From: Haberlea rhodopensis
Lineage: Eukaryota > Streptophyta > Magnoliopsida > Lamiales > Gesneriaceae
Direction of reading: 5' to 3'
Assembly (NCBI GenBank): GCA_907163345.1
Contig: CAJQUN010000329.1
Span: 248,001 to 312,000 of the forward strand
DNA length: 64,000 nucleotides
Shown here piece by piece: positions 49,484 through 60,491 of the stretch. Position numbers and translations under genes: made by a program. The stretch's first letter is position 1, and each line of letters starts with the position of its first letter. The notes beneath the pieces were generated by a model that worked only from the letters and a program-made list of their open reading frames with translations, searched no databases and was not told where the DNA came from.

Positions 49484-50977
49484 TGTAAGTAATCCAACAA
49501 GCATGGTACGCAGCGGAATAAAATTTTTATGGATTACAAGACACCGGATCTATACATAGGTTATCATATCGGATTAGGGATTACAAAAGTCTCACCATTG
49601 TAGCGTGTTTGAGCAGATTCCATGAAGCAGCACCACGTCCAACGCCTCCTTCGAGTCACTAGCAAAACTTATCAAGTTTTGCCTCAACGGTATCCACACG
49701 ATCAAATCAGGTGAAGGGATAGTCTAAGAACAAGTTGCTAGACTCGTTCTTAAACCGGAACAAGAAGCACACTCGATTCTAAATCGAAAGGATGGCCGGA
49801 ATCAACAATTCTCTCTTCGGCTATCAAGAAAAACCGAGAGCTCCTTGTGATCGGCGGCCGTGTGCTTTGTTGCTAGGTTGGAATGAATTGTGTTGTGTTA
49901 ATCCCATTAATCACATTGTATTCAAATTATATATGATTTAATTAAAGGCTTTCACAAAGCCTCATGGACCCAAACCCATGATTTAATTCAATCTTTATAT
50001 TCATTTAATTAAGACTCTTCTTAATTAATTAATTCATCCAATGAATTTAATTCCCTTTATCGATTTAATCTTTTGTGCGACCCGATAGGATCTTGTAATG
50101 TTGGCAGTGACATAAAATCTCATTTTACGTTACAAGCAAAGAGCGGTGTCTAGCAACACATCAAGGCTACCCAAATTACAAGAATGTCAATGACTCGACA
50201 TAACCTTTAGAACTTGTGATAATATTAACCATGTAACTTAATCCCTTTGTCCTTTGTGTTTAGATTGAACACGAGTCATGGAATAGTCATACTCGTATAT
50301 TCAATCTTTATTTCTTGATCCCCAAGTTTAACTAGAATAAACGAATAAGCTCGATATCACATATCGACTCATTCGAGCATGGCCATGCATTTTAGTCTCA
50401 CTTGATCAAGGGCCAAACACTTCTCCTGTTATATAGGAGGGACAAATCATATCTCTATCAATCAACATCCCTCTACATAATTCGTAGTGTATCCAATAGT
50501 TGTCTTTATAGTTTACCCTGTTACGGGTAACGTTTGACAATATCAAGATACATAACTCCTTATGTTGGGATCTCTGATGATCACAAGTCGTAAGGATTAC
50601 ATACATTATCAACACTATGAGAATTGCATATGACAATCATATAACTATTCATGTTGCATTCTCATGGTGGGTCTGTCCAGTACATCGTTCTCTAACATGT
50701 ACCCATGTGTTGATTTGATATCTCATATCAATGAACAATTCATCAATCAACACATATCAGTCTCTATGTATTATCTTTATCTCAATTCATGATAATACTT
50801 GACTAGGGACAATGTTTAAGAATAATACAATATTATTCTAAGGACATTAACATATACATTAATTCACATTGCACAGTTAAACGAATAATATATAATAATG
50901 AATTGTCATTCATAAAATCATAAACATTGTATGTCAAAACAATCATCCAATGACATGTCTTAGGGCATATCCTAACA
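49484..50977 (-). repeat. Copia-A 5' LTR
   Basis: 1494 bp, starting (minus) TGTTAGGATATGCC and ending GGATTACTTACA. It is near-identical to 14831-16322. Confidence 0.92.
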
Positions 50978-52232
50978 GGTACATTTACCAGTTGGCTTAT
51001 GATGTACTAATAACTCCTTTGATTTGGCGTTCTTATTGATTGGATTGTTACCATGTCTTGTCATAAACATAAAATTGGTACCGACACATTTCTGTAATTT
51101 TTATGCACATTTACATGCCAGGAAGAATTTCAGCTTGCACTATTCAGGAACAGAAACAAAAGAAACCTGTTTGCGGATTTTTTAACGTATCCCCAGATAA
51201 ACTAATACGTATATTTATAATATCGTTCTTATGAAAGTTTCAGTTCCATTTGAAAATTCTTTGTAGATATTCGATTTATTTGATTTCAAATGGAACGGGG
51301 TGATTGAATTTGGGGAGTTCGTCCGATCGTTGGGTATTTGTCACCCTAATGCACCAGTTGCTGACAAAATCTCTTGTAAGATTAGAGTTACCATGGCATT
51401 TATCACAACTAGTGCAACTGCACGTGTCTTTCTCACCACTTGTAATGTATCATTCTGGCAGTTGCGTACCGATTGTATGATCTAAGGCACACTGGCTTTA
51501 TCGAGAGAGAAGAGGTAGGCTTCTTACACATTTCTGAACATTCTAGTTCACGAAAATCCTACTTTTCAAGTCTTATAATTGCATTAACCTTCACTTTTGA
51601 GGCAAAACCTTCAATCTTTGATTCTGGTTCTGAAAGTGACACGATGCTCGAAAGTTTTCTTTACTCTCCATAAGTGAATTACCTAGAATGAAAATAAATA
51701 AATCACATTTGGCTTTGGTGAATGAGTTAACAGTTAAAAGAGATGGTGTTGGCGCTACTACACGAGTCAGATCTCATACTATCAGAAGATGTCGTTGAAA
51801 TAATCGTGGACAAGGTGACGATATCTCTAAATGGGCTTCTGCATTTTCTTGATCTTCGACTTTATATTCGAGATTTCGGAACTTTTATCCCTACGGACAT
51901 TCTCCGTGGCTGATACAAAAGGTGATGGAATGATAGACCAAGATGAGTGGAAGGAATTTGCATCCAAAAATCCATCTCTTATCAAGAATATGACTCTTCC
52001 TTATCTCAAGTAAGCTATGACAGTCTCATCATGTAGTTTTTATCTAGAGTATAAATTTTTGGATCCTTTTTCGCGAGAAAATTTCTGGGTTCCTCCTTGT
52101 TTATTCACCTTAATATACGACTACAATTGTTCGATCATGTGGGAATCATTTAAAAACAACATACATCTCAGGGATATAACGATAGCATTTCCAAGTTTTG
52201 TGGCATCTGATCTTGAAGACTCGGTGTTGTGA

Positions 52233-52617
52233 GCTTGTCGGTTTAACTGGTGCAGAGCCGGACTTTTCCGTGAAGCTTGCTGGTTTTTCTCCCAACGCCG
52301 AGTCAGTGTACATAAAAATGGAATGTCAACAATTTTGTGTAGGCTATGTATTTACTGTGTGTATAGAATGGAATTGGACTCGTGTGTCTAGTATTGATCT
52401 AAAGGATAAAGGGTTTTTATTTTTTTAAAAAAATTAGTATAGTAGGAAATTAGTATAGTATCAACAAGGTGGTTGATGTAGGACCTTGAAATTATGTCGG
52501 ATAGGGGTCTATCATGTGATTTTGCATATATTCAGTTTTTAATAACCTCAAAGGCTAACTAGGGGTAAAATAATGTCTTTTTGGTGGCTCGAAAGGCTCA
52601 AAGAGATTAAAAATTGT
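52233..52617 (+). other. 3' flank of CBL pseudogene
   Basis: Matches 6140-6360 and then jumps to the equivalent of 8075-8253; the 1.7-kb segment of copy 1 is absent. No gene is seen. Confidence 0.6.
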
Positions 52618-52889
52618 TGTTGGGAAACAACAATTGTCTTTGCTGTGTGATCGATCGAAACGTGATGCTTATGCTGTTGTACGTTTTAAAATATTTGATT
52701 TGCACTGTAAACTATATCTTTTGGTAAAGTGGCAAACACTTGATGCTACAATTGGTATCCTAGCCAAAGTCACGTGTTCGATTCATATTAGTTGCAAGGA
52801 GTGAAATTATTGGGAGGGGATCGTTGGGGTACAACAATTGTGTTTGCTGTGTGATCGATCGAAACGTGGCACTTGTGCTGCTATACGGA
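52618..52889 (+). mobile_element. Old TRIM element, duplication copy 2
   Basis: LTR at 52618-52750 (TGTTGGGAAACAAC...GATGCTACA), a decayed primer-binding site (ATTGGTATCCTAGCC), the purine tract GGGAGGGGAT, and a second LTR from 52822 truncated near 52889. It is the counterpart of 8254-8522. Confidence 0.7.
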
Positions 52890-53012
52890 CTACGGATGAA
52901 GACAAAACCCAAATTAAACGAACTTGCCTTGCAAACTCCAAGCCGAAGAGGTAGCAAACTAATAAAACAAGTAAGATATAGTAGTAACCTTATGCAATAA
53001 GAAGATTGATAT

Positions 53013-54903
53013 TTAGTTTTGTTTGACTATTTTTTTGCTTAGTGTTTTGACCTAATTTATACTGCTTGATGCAAGAACTCATATTTTATAGTATATGGGG
53101 TAATGATCTAATCACCATCAAACTGTTAATTTATATCAATAAATAAGTGGCATCATGTCACCTTAATTTAAAAATATATATACAATAAATATGACAAAAA
53201 GAAGATAATTAAAAATAGATTCATTTAGAATAATAAAAGTTGCACATGTCTTGATGAAATGATCCATCTGCGTTGAAACTATAGGAATCCAAAATTGTTT
53301 GAAAAAATTGTTGTAATCAAAAGGCATAACATAAATCTCATAAAGCCGTAAGAAATGTCATGATTATTTTGAATAATTAAGTATAGGACATCTTCATTCT
53401 TGGATCTAATTTTTGGGATTTCAACAATCAAAACACTACGTCTCTTTTATCTTAATGGTTTATTTTCTTAAACCAGTTGACTTCATGTAGGTTTGAGAAA
53501 AAAATCAGGTAATACATAGTTATTTATCTTGGCGAAGAATAATAAACTTATATAATGCATTTTGAAATAATATTTAATTTCTAAATATTGCATATTATTT
53601 TTTGTTGACAGAAATATCAAAAGAAAATTATATTTTGATTTCAAGAATATATTGCTAAGATAAAATAGAAATTCTTGAATATTATTTTTCTATGCACCAG
53701 GTTTTATCTCCATTGAGATCTCAATGTCGTTTTGGAATCGTGTTTATATGCACAATCAATATCATGTGTTGAAATGATTTGTAGAATTCTGAATATAATT
53801 CTCAAAAATTGGTTCAACATATTTTTTTTATATCACTGAATGTTTTGATAGTTTATATAAACTATATCAAAACCGTGATCGTGTGGACCTCTACAACATG
53901 TACAAACTTGTAAACCTTTTTCAGCCATGAAACATAAAACATGAGTCCTTTGAGTGAGTTTCTCGCCCACTGTATCACATTGTTTTTCTTGAGCACGACC
54001 ATTGTTTCGATATAACTTATATAAAATTATCAAAACATTCAGTAATATCAAAATATGTCGGACCAATATTCGAGAATTATATTCAAAATTCTACAAGCAT
54101 TTCAACTCATGATTTTGATCGTACATAAGAACACGATCTCAAACAACATTGAGATCAAATCAAGAGATAAAAACTGTTTCATAGAAAAATCATATTCCAT
54201 AATTTCTTTTTCATCTTGGAGAAGATATTCTTGAAGTTTAGAATATAAATTATGCTTGATATTACTATCAACAAAAATAATATGTCATGTTTAGAAATGA
54301 AATATTATTTCAAAATGCTAATATAAGTTTATCATTTTTCACAAGGAAAATAATTATTTATTACCTCATCTTGTGGAACTATATGAAGTCGATCGACTGG
54401 TTTAAGAGATTAAACCACATCAATAAGTTGTATCGAAACCTGGAAATTGCAAAAAAAACAAGATAAAATGAACGCCGTAGTGTTTTGATTGTTGGAAGCC
54501 TAAAATTTAGAACCAAGAATGAATATGTCAAATATTTAATTAGTCAAAGTCATGGACTTTTTATGGTTTTATGAGATTTGTGGTTATACATTTTGACTGC
54601 AAGAATTTGTTCTAACAATTTTGGTTTCTTATAGTTTCATCGTAGATGGATCATTTCACAAAGGGATCTGCAATTTTTTTAATCTAAATGAATTTAATTT
54701 AAATTATGTTCTTTTTTGTCATATCTATTTATTTATTTTTAAAAAAAATTAAGGTGATATGATACTACTTATTTTATTGAACCTAAAGTGTGGGGAGGTG
54801 ATTAGATTAATCTTTATACTGTAAAACATGATTTATTGCATCAAGCACTACAAAGCATGTTTATCACTAAGCAGAAATATAGTCAAACAAAAAATAACTA
54901 GCC
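53013..54903. mobile_element. Long foldback element, duplication copy 2
   Basis: Counterpart of 8656-11312 without the solo LTR: inverted arms of about 850 bp around a loop near 53880-54010. It preserves the right-arm stretch AAATTAAGGTGATATGATAC that pairs with GGCATCATGTCACCTTAATT on the left and is lost in copy 1, so the original arms were longer. Confidence 0.7.
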
Positions 54904-55406
54904 GATTAAATAACTAAATTGGTTCTAGTTCTTGAGTGATCGAGCCCTTAGGTTATAAGTCTTGCATTTTGATGCTCGAAGAACTCATGAAACCAACTGT
55001 ACCTCATCCTCATCTTCATCGTCGGAGGAATGATGTTTCCACGACTCATCATGCCCGTGATGTAAGAATTTCTATGTTTTTCAACAAGTTTTCGTTACAT
55101 TGCTTAGTTAGACCTATCAAAGCACTGTTATATTTAAAGTATAGCAGATTTCTCATTGCTTATTTGGTCATAAATATTAAAAATTATCGTTTAGTTTAGG
55201 CTAGAATAAAAGCATAATATAATAATATACAAGTAGAGGAACTTTTAGTGGGCTATAATGTAAAAATATAATAATATAAAAAGCATAATATAATAAATAA
55301 ACTCTTATTTATTTATCTATCTTACTTTTGGCTTTATATTTTTTTATTATTTATTTTATTCTATATAGTTTCGCTCATTGTTTTATATTATTAATCAGTT
55401 AATAGC
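54904..55406 (+). other. End of duplication copy 2
   Basis: Matches 11313-11766, with a 27-bp addition near 55035 and a small AT-rich expansion near 55260. No gene is called. Confidence 0.5.
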
Positions 55407-56096
55407 ATCAAAAGCACGGTTGACATATCGACAATGAATTTGTATATCACATGCAATCATTGTACGTACAGTAATGTGTATCTCTCCATGTTTTTTTCTT
55501 TTCTAAATTTCTTTTCATGTAAATATTACGAAAATTGCCGAGAGAATCATTTCTAGAGGATAATTTCAATAGCTACACAATGAAAATTATATTTGTTTGA
55601 TGAATTTTAAGATTGATAAACAAACGCAGGAGTCACAACAAAGTAGACGTGTGTTATTAGTTTGCCAAAAGGAGGGGGGTCAGTCCTCCTATATAAATAT
55701 ACTAAGTCGATTGGTTTAAGAGAATTAACAATGTAAATAAAATTGTATTGCACATGATTAAGTAATATGTTTTATTACCATTTGATGCACCAAATGAAAA
55801 GCAGTATGAGTGCTATGTTGGCAAGCTTCCTCTTGTGCTGTAGCAAGGTTAAGGTGAAAGAAGATTATGGTAACTGTTTCCAACTAAACAAACGACAGGT
55901 AATATATATATATATATATAGATACCAAAACAAAAGGAAGCGTGAGAAGAAACAAGTAAATAAATAGGAAAAAGGAGTTAACATGTTTTACTAAAATAGC
56001 TTCCATCCTAGCTAGCCACCGACAAATTTTTAATGAATTTATATAAGGGTTTTGGTTTTCTTGGATTTTCAGTGTAAATTTCATTTACGGGTCTGT
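55407..56096. other. Intergenic DNA, nothing recognised
   Basis: AT-rich DNA beyond the duplication. It includes an AT dinucleotide run at 55902-55920 and no supported gene. Confidence 0.5.
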
Positions 56097-56391
56097 GTGT
56101 ATATTATAGATGTCAAACGGCGGCATGGCCCTTTAACGAGACGGGCCATGCCTGGCACGGCCCGTCTCGTTATTTGGCTGGCCCAGCACGGCCCAAATCA
56201 ATTTTTCTTTTTTTTCGTTCTTTTTTATTTTTTTTTGTTTAATTTTAATTATATAAATATAATAATATTATAAAAATATAGATTGTTACAATATACTTGT
56301 AAAATAAAAATTTATTGACTACAAATTGAAAAACTACAAATTACATTGAACAAAAGTAAATAATAAATTACAAAAGAGTTTAAAAAATATG

Positions 56392-58391
56392 CTAGTTTTC
56401 TTCATTTTCATCCGAAGAAACATCATGTCCTCCCAAACCTTGTAAGCGGCTATCAGCATCCAACCAATCCTTTAAAAGAATACACATATCCACATTGTTT
56501 GGTTTCATTCTACTTCTTTTTTCATCAATGACTCTTCCACCTGCACTAACACAAGACTCCGATGGAACTGTGGATATCGGAGGAGTTAGTAGATCACGTG
56601 CCATTATGGAAAGTACTGGCCAAAGTCTAGCATTGTCTTTCCACCATGCCAAAACATCAAAAGTTTCTAATTCTTGTTCACTAAAATTTATGACTTGGTT
56701 TAGATAGAACTGAAGCTCAGTAAATGAATATGTATTAGAACTAGAACTAGAAGAAGCGGAAGTAGTGTCTTGTCTTCTTCTTAAAATTGTCCACACAGAA
56801 CCCTTACCACTACTAGCACCACTACTACCACTTTCTCTTAATGGAGTTGCTCTAGAATTATGTAACGAATCATATAAAGAAAACAAAGCAAACAAACATT
56901 TATTAATGCGCTCTTTCTCTTGATTAATATTAATATTTTTATAAGCCATGTTGGTGTAATAAGATTCTATTATAATTTCTACACTATATAATTTTAATCT
57001 AGGATCCAGAATTGATGCCAAGCAATTCAACATAGGAATAGTTTTCCAGTATTTTTTAAATTTATACTCCATTGGTTCGACAATACCTGTAAAAAACGGA
57101 TCAGATCTATGTAATGCAAAACATTCACTAATTTCATAAATTTTATTCAAAAATATCGAAGAAGTTGGATAATAACAGCCCGAAAATAAATTGGTAGCAT
57201 CATAAAACGGTCTAAAAAATTACAAAAATTAGAAGCAATTTCTCAATCAGTTTCTTCAATATGAAAATGTTCAGCCATCCTTTCGTTAAAAAATTAAAGT
57301 GATCACATTTCTATAAGGTAAACATGCTTGCAACATTAAATATGTAGAATTCCACCTATTAGGAACATCATAAGGAAAATCTTTATAATTCATACCATGA
57401 GAAATACATAAACTTTTGAAGTATTGTTTTCTAGCAACTGAACCATTAAGAAATTTAAGAGTAGTCTTTATTTTTTCTAAATGAAGCTCAAGTGGTTTCA
57501 ATCCATCTTGCACACACAAATTTAAAATATGACATGCACAACGAATATGAAAAAGATCACCATTTAAAATTGGTTTCAAATAAGTTTTTAATATAGTAAT
57601 TGTAGCAGTATTATTAGTTGCATTATCAAATGAAATAGAGAAGATTTTATTACTAATATTATATTCATTAGTAACTTGCATAATGGCATTGGAAATAACT
57701 CCACCCGTATGAGGCCAATCAATTTTTGTGAAACCTAAATTTTTTTTATGTAACACCCAGTTATCGTCAATCCAATGTCCTGTAACACAGAGATATGATG
57801 CATTGCCAAGATAAGTTGTCCAAATATCACTTGTTAGTCCTACTTTTGATGAAAGATTACCTAAATACGTAATTAAATTTGCTTTATATTCATTAAAAAA
57901 TGTGAATGCATCCGATTTAATAGTATTCCTTGAAAATCGTTTATGTTGAGGTTGCAAACCTAAATGAATATAATTAGTGAATTTGGCATCCGCCCCCATT
58001 AAAAAGGTTTCTCCGCCCATACGATGTATTTAGCTAGTTCTCTCCTATCTCTTTCAACATTATAAGTGAAAATACCTAAACTTGAACTACTACTACCAGT
58101 ACCGAATTGTGAAAGAGTAGTTTGGTTACCATCAGTTGGTTCTTTTTCATGTTTAGCCATGTGTCTTAGTAAATGACCTGTACCACCAGAAGAAGCATAT
58201 GCATAATTACATTTTTTACAAACTGCCCTTGATCCCTTTCCCTCAACATTTTCTACATCGAATAGTTGACATACATTGCTAGTTCTTTTTTTGAAGTTCT
58301 TCTACTTGATGATTGAATATTTGGTGTGCTTTCTTCATTTTCTTGGAATTGATCGATTTCATCATCATAATTATAAGATGAATCGGCCATT
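56392..58391 (-). pseudogene. hAT transposase (RICESLEEPER-like), frameshifted
   Basis: From the ATG at 58391: an acidic start, then a BED-type zinc finger (CKKCNYAYA...HLLRHMAKH) near 58230-58160, the catalytic region with SDIWTTYLGN and ISFDNATNN (57860-57620), CACHILNLCVQDGL near 57510, and the C-terminal dimerisation domain (WWKDNARLWPVLSIMARDLL, STVPSESCVSAGGRVI) near 56650-56530. Frameshifts are visible near 58285 (A run), near 58000 (T run) and near 57285, each repairable by a small indel, so this copy is dead. The usual length would be about 660 residues. In its family this enzyme cuts and rejoins hAT ends. Confidence 0.85.
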
Positions 58392-58676
58392 ATGTATATA
58401 GACTACAATTATGAATTATCTAATGCAACAAATATAAAAGTTACCAAATATTTGCTAGGAGGAGTGTTGGCTTTGTTGCTTGTGCTTGTCTTGGCAAACG
58501 TAAGACGAATTTCTTTCTTCTTGTGAACAAATTGAGAGTATAGCGTCTCAATTATATAGAGCTTACAGATTAAGAGGATAAAATGTTTCCTCAACAAACA
58601 CATATATATAACAACCAAAATTTTTTTTTTTTTTTAAAAAGCCGTTGAGCGGCTATTTTTCTGACCGTTGGACATT

Positions 58677-58839
58677 GGCGATCGATCGCCATTTTTGTGG
58701 CGATCGATCGCCACCCCCTGTATTTTGCTTACTGCCTCTAGGCGATCGATCGCCTTTTTTGGGGCGATCGATCGCCACCCCTTTATTTTGCTTACTGCCT
58801 CTAGGCGATCGATCGCCATTTATGTGGCGATCGATCGCC
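58677..58839. repeat. Palindrome array in hAT element, 6 perfect units
   Basis: Six identical GGCGATCGATCGCC units start at 58677, 58699, 58741, 58763, 58804 and 58826; intervals are 22, 42, 22, 41 and 22. The longer spacers both contain ATTTTGCTTACTGCCTCTA, close to the TACTGCCTCTC spacer of the Gypsy LTR array. It lies about 290 bp upstream of the transposase ATG and about 175 bp from the element end. Confidence 0.95.
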
Positions 58840-59022
58840 TGGTTTAAAAAAAAAAATTAGAAACAGTGTCTTGCCGTGCCAGCCCACGGGCTGGCATGGC
58901 TTGGCCCGGCACGGCCCATACTCCGGGCCGTGCTTGGCATGGCACGACACTGTAGCAAAACGTGCCGTGCTGTGCCGCTCCGCGTCGTGCCGTCCGCTCC
59001 GTTTGACATGTCTAGTGTATAT

Positions 59023-59293
59023 GGTGAAAGGAGTTGGTTTTGGAGAAGGTGAAGTGTGAGTTTTCAAGGAGTTTTCAGACTTGGTATTTAAGGAGTTTCC
59101 AGAATGAGATTGACATTTTTAAATAAAGGGAAAACTCAAAAAATCCCCATTGTCAAATTTAATTATGGAATAAGTTCTTATATCAGAAAAACTTAATTCA
59201 AACTCCCTACTGTCATTAAAAATTTTGTTCTCCCTATTTTATTAAAATGACTATAATACCCCTCTACTAAAAGTTAAACTTTTATTTTTAGAA
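59023..59293. other. Short intergenic spacer
   Basis: AT-rich DNA with no gene. The phrase AAACTCAAAAAATCCCCATT near 59132 may be the edge of another element, but I cannot find its other end. Confidence 0.4.
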
Positions 59294-60491
59294 ATCATTA
59301 CAGTCGGTACAAAACCTATCCAATTTTGGTACACGTTACAAATGAAATCGGTATGAAATCTATACAATTTTGGTACAAGTTATACATGAATTGGTATGAA
59401 ACCTATACTATTTTCGATGATTATTACACGTGAAGTTGGTATGAAACATATACAATTTTGGTACTAGTTACACATGAAGTTGATATGAAACCAATACAAT
59501 TTTGGTACTAATTACACATGAAATTGGTATAAAACATATACTATATTCAGTACTTATTACACGTGAAGTTGGTATGAAACCTATAAAATTTCGGTACTAA
59601 ATATACATAAAATTGGAATGAAACCTATACAATTTTGGTACTAATTACGAATAAAATTGGTACAAAACTTAGACTATTTTCGGTACCTGTCACATATGAA
59701 AATGATATAAAATCTTTACAATTTTGGTACTAGTTACACATGAAATTGGTATGAAACCTATACAATTTTGGTATAAGTTATACATGATGTTGGGGTTCAA
59801 CAATTGCCTCTGCTTTGTGATCGGTCGAACACGTAGCGCTTGTGCCAGTGTATGGTTGAAAAGATTGATGTTGCGCCATTACCCTTAACTATAGTTATTG
59901 GTAAAGCGGTAAGCGCTCGATCCTACAATTGGTATCAGAGCCAAGGTCGTGTGTTCGATTCCCATGAGTTGCAGAGAGTGCAATTATTGGGGGAGGGATT
60001 GTTGGGGTTCAACAATTTCCTATGCTTTGCGATCGGTCGAACACGTAGCGCTTGTGCCAGTGTATGGTTGAAAAGATTGATGTTGCGCCATTACCCTTAA
60101 CTATAGTTATTGGTAAAGCGGTAAGCGCTCGATCCTACACATGAAATTGGTACGAAACCTATACTTTTTTCGGTACTTATTACAAATGAAGTTGGTATGA
60201 AACTTATATAATTTTGGTACTTATTACACTTGAAGTTGGTATAAAACATATGCAATTTTGGTACTAGTTACTTGTGAAGTTGGTATGAAACTTATACTAT
60301 ATTCGAAACTTATTACACGTAAAGTTGGTTGAACCTATACAATTTCGATACCAACTATGCATAAAATTGGTATAAAACCCATATAATTTTGGTACTAATT
60401 ACGAATAAAATTGGTACGAAACCTATTCTATTTTCGGTACTTATTACAAATGAAATTGGTATGATATCTTTACAATTTTGGTACTACTTAC
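59294..60491 (+). repeat. 44-bp minisatellite, interrupted by a TRIM
   Basis: Imperfect units of about 44 bp, such as TTGGTATGAAACCTATACAA followed by TTTTGGTACTAGTTACACAT and GAAA, repeat from about 59294 to 59787 and again from 60140 to 60491. Units differ by substitutions and small length changes. No coding value. Confidence 0.85.
59788..60139 (+). mobile_element. Complete TRIM retroelement, 352 bp
   Basis: Two 140-bp LTRs (59788-59927 and 60000-60139), both TGTTGGGGTTCAACAA...GATCCTACA and nearly identical. The interior is only 72 bp. It starts ATTGGTATCAGAGCC, an initiator-Met tRNA primer-binding site, and ends with the polypurine tract GGGGGAGGGAT. The 5-bp duplication CATGA (59783-59787, 60140-60144) comes from the surrounding minisatellite. 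It has no coding capacity, so it depends on other retroelements. Confidence 0.93.

Larger units (their letters stand above)
14831..50977 (-). mobile_element. Copia-A, LTR retrotransposon hosting the nest
   Basis: The LTRs at 14831-16322 and 49484-50977 are near-identical by eye and flanked by the 5-bp duplication GGTAC (14826-14830, 50978-50982). Coding is on the minus strand, so the 5' LTR is the right one. The primer-binding site (TGGTATCAGAGC on the minus strand) matches initiator-Met tRNA, and the polypurine tract AAGTGGGAGATT abuts the left LTR. Subtracting Copia-B and the gag-only element leaves about 8.75 kb. It is the oldest layer of the nest. The protein wording is TNT1-like, but the exact Copia lineage is not certain. 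Confidence 0.92.
14753..52232 (+). pseudogene. 5'-truncated CBL pseudogene, split by nested retrotransposons
   Basis: Remains of exons 2-8 at 14753-14826, 51122-about 51178, 51267-51375, 51462-51514, 51734-51814, 51897-52009 and 52172-52232. There is no exon 1, so no myristoylation start. Exon 2 has lost 9 bases, in frame, against the intact gene. The Copia-A nest is inserted 4 bases into intron 2 (after GTAC). Exon 3 has lost its end together with the splice donor. The acceptor before exon 7 is changed from CTACAG to CTACGG. Exon 4 has SLGICHPN where the intact gene has SLSVFHPN. Exons 5-8 remain readable and keep their lengths. It is very unlikely to make a CBL protein, although antisense or chimeric transcripts from the neighbouring LTRs are possible. 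Confidence 0.92.
14667..55406 (+). repeat. Segmental duplication, copy 2 (split by 36 kb)
   Basis: Copy 2 of 4694-11766. It consists of 14667-14830 and, after the Copia-A nest, 50983-55406 (the TSD copy at 50978-50982 also matches). It starts within CBL intron 1, so exon 1 and the promoter are not included. Confidence 0.85.
56105..59014 (-). mobile_element. hAT DNA transposon, decayed, 2910 bp
   Basis: The ends TATAGATGTCAAACGG and TAGACATGTCAAACGG are inverted repeats, flanked by the 8-bp duplication GTGTATAT (56097-56104, 59015-59022). The subterminal regions carry GGCCCGGCACGGCCC-like repeats on both sides. The transposase is on the minus strand. A palindrome array lies between the right end and the transposase start. 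The well-kept ends mean it could still be moved by a related transposase. Confidence 0.9.

Noticed and set aside
59881..60000. A SINE or tRNA gene suggested by GGTATCAGAGCC and GTTCGATTCCC
   Set aside because: The first motif is the primer-binding site of a TRIM with two matching LTRs and a target duplication. The second alone does not make a tRNA.
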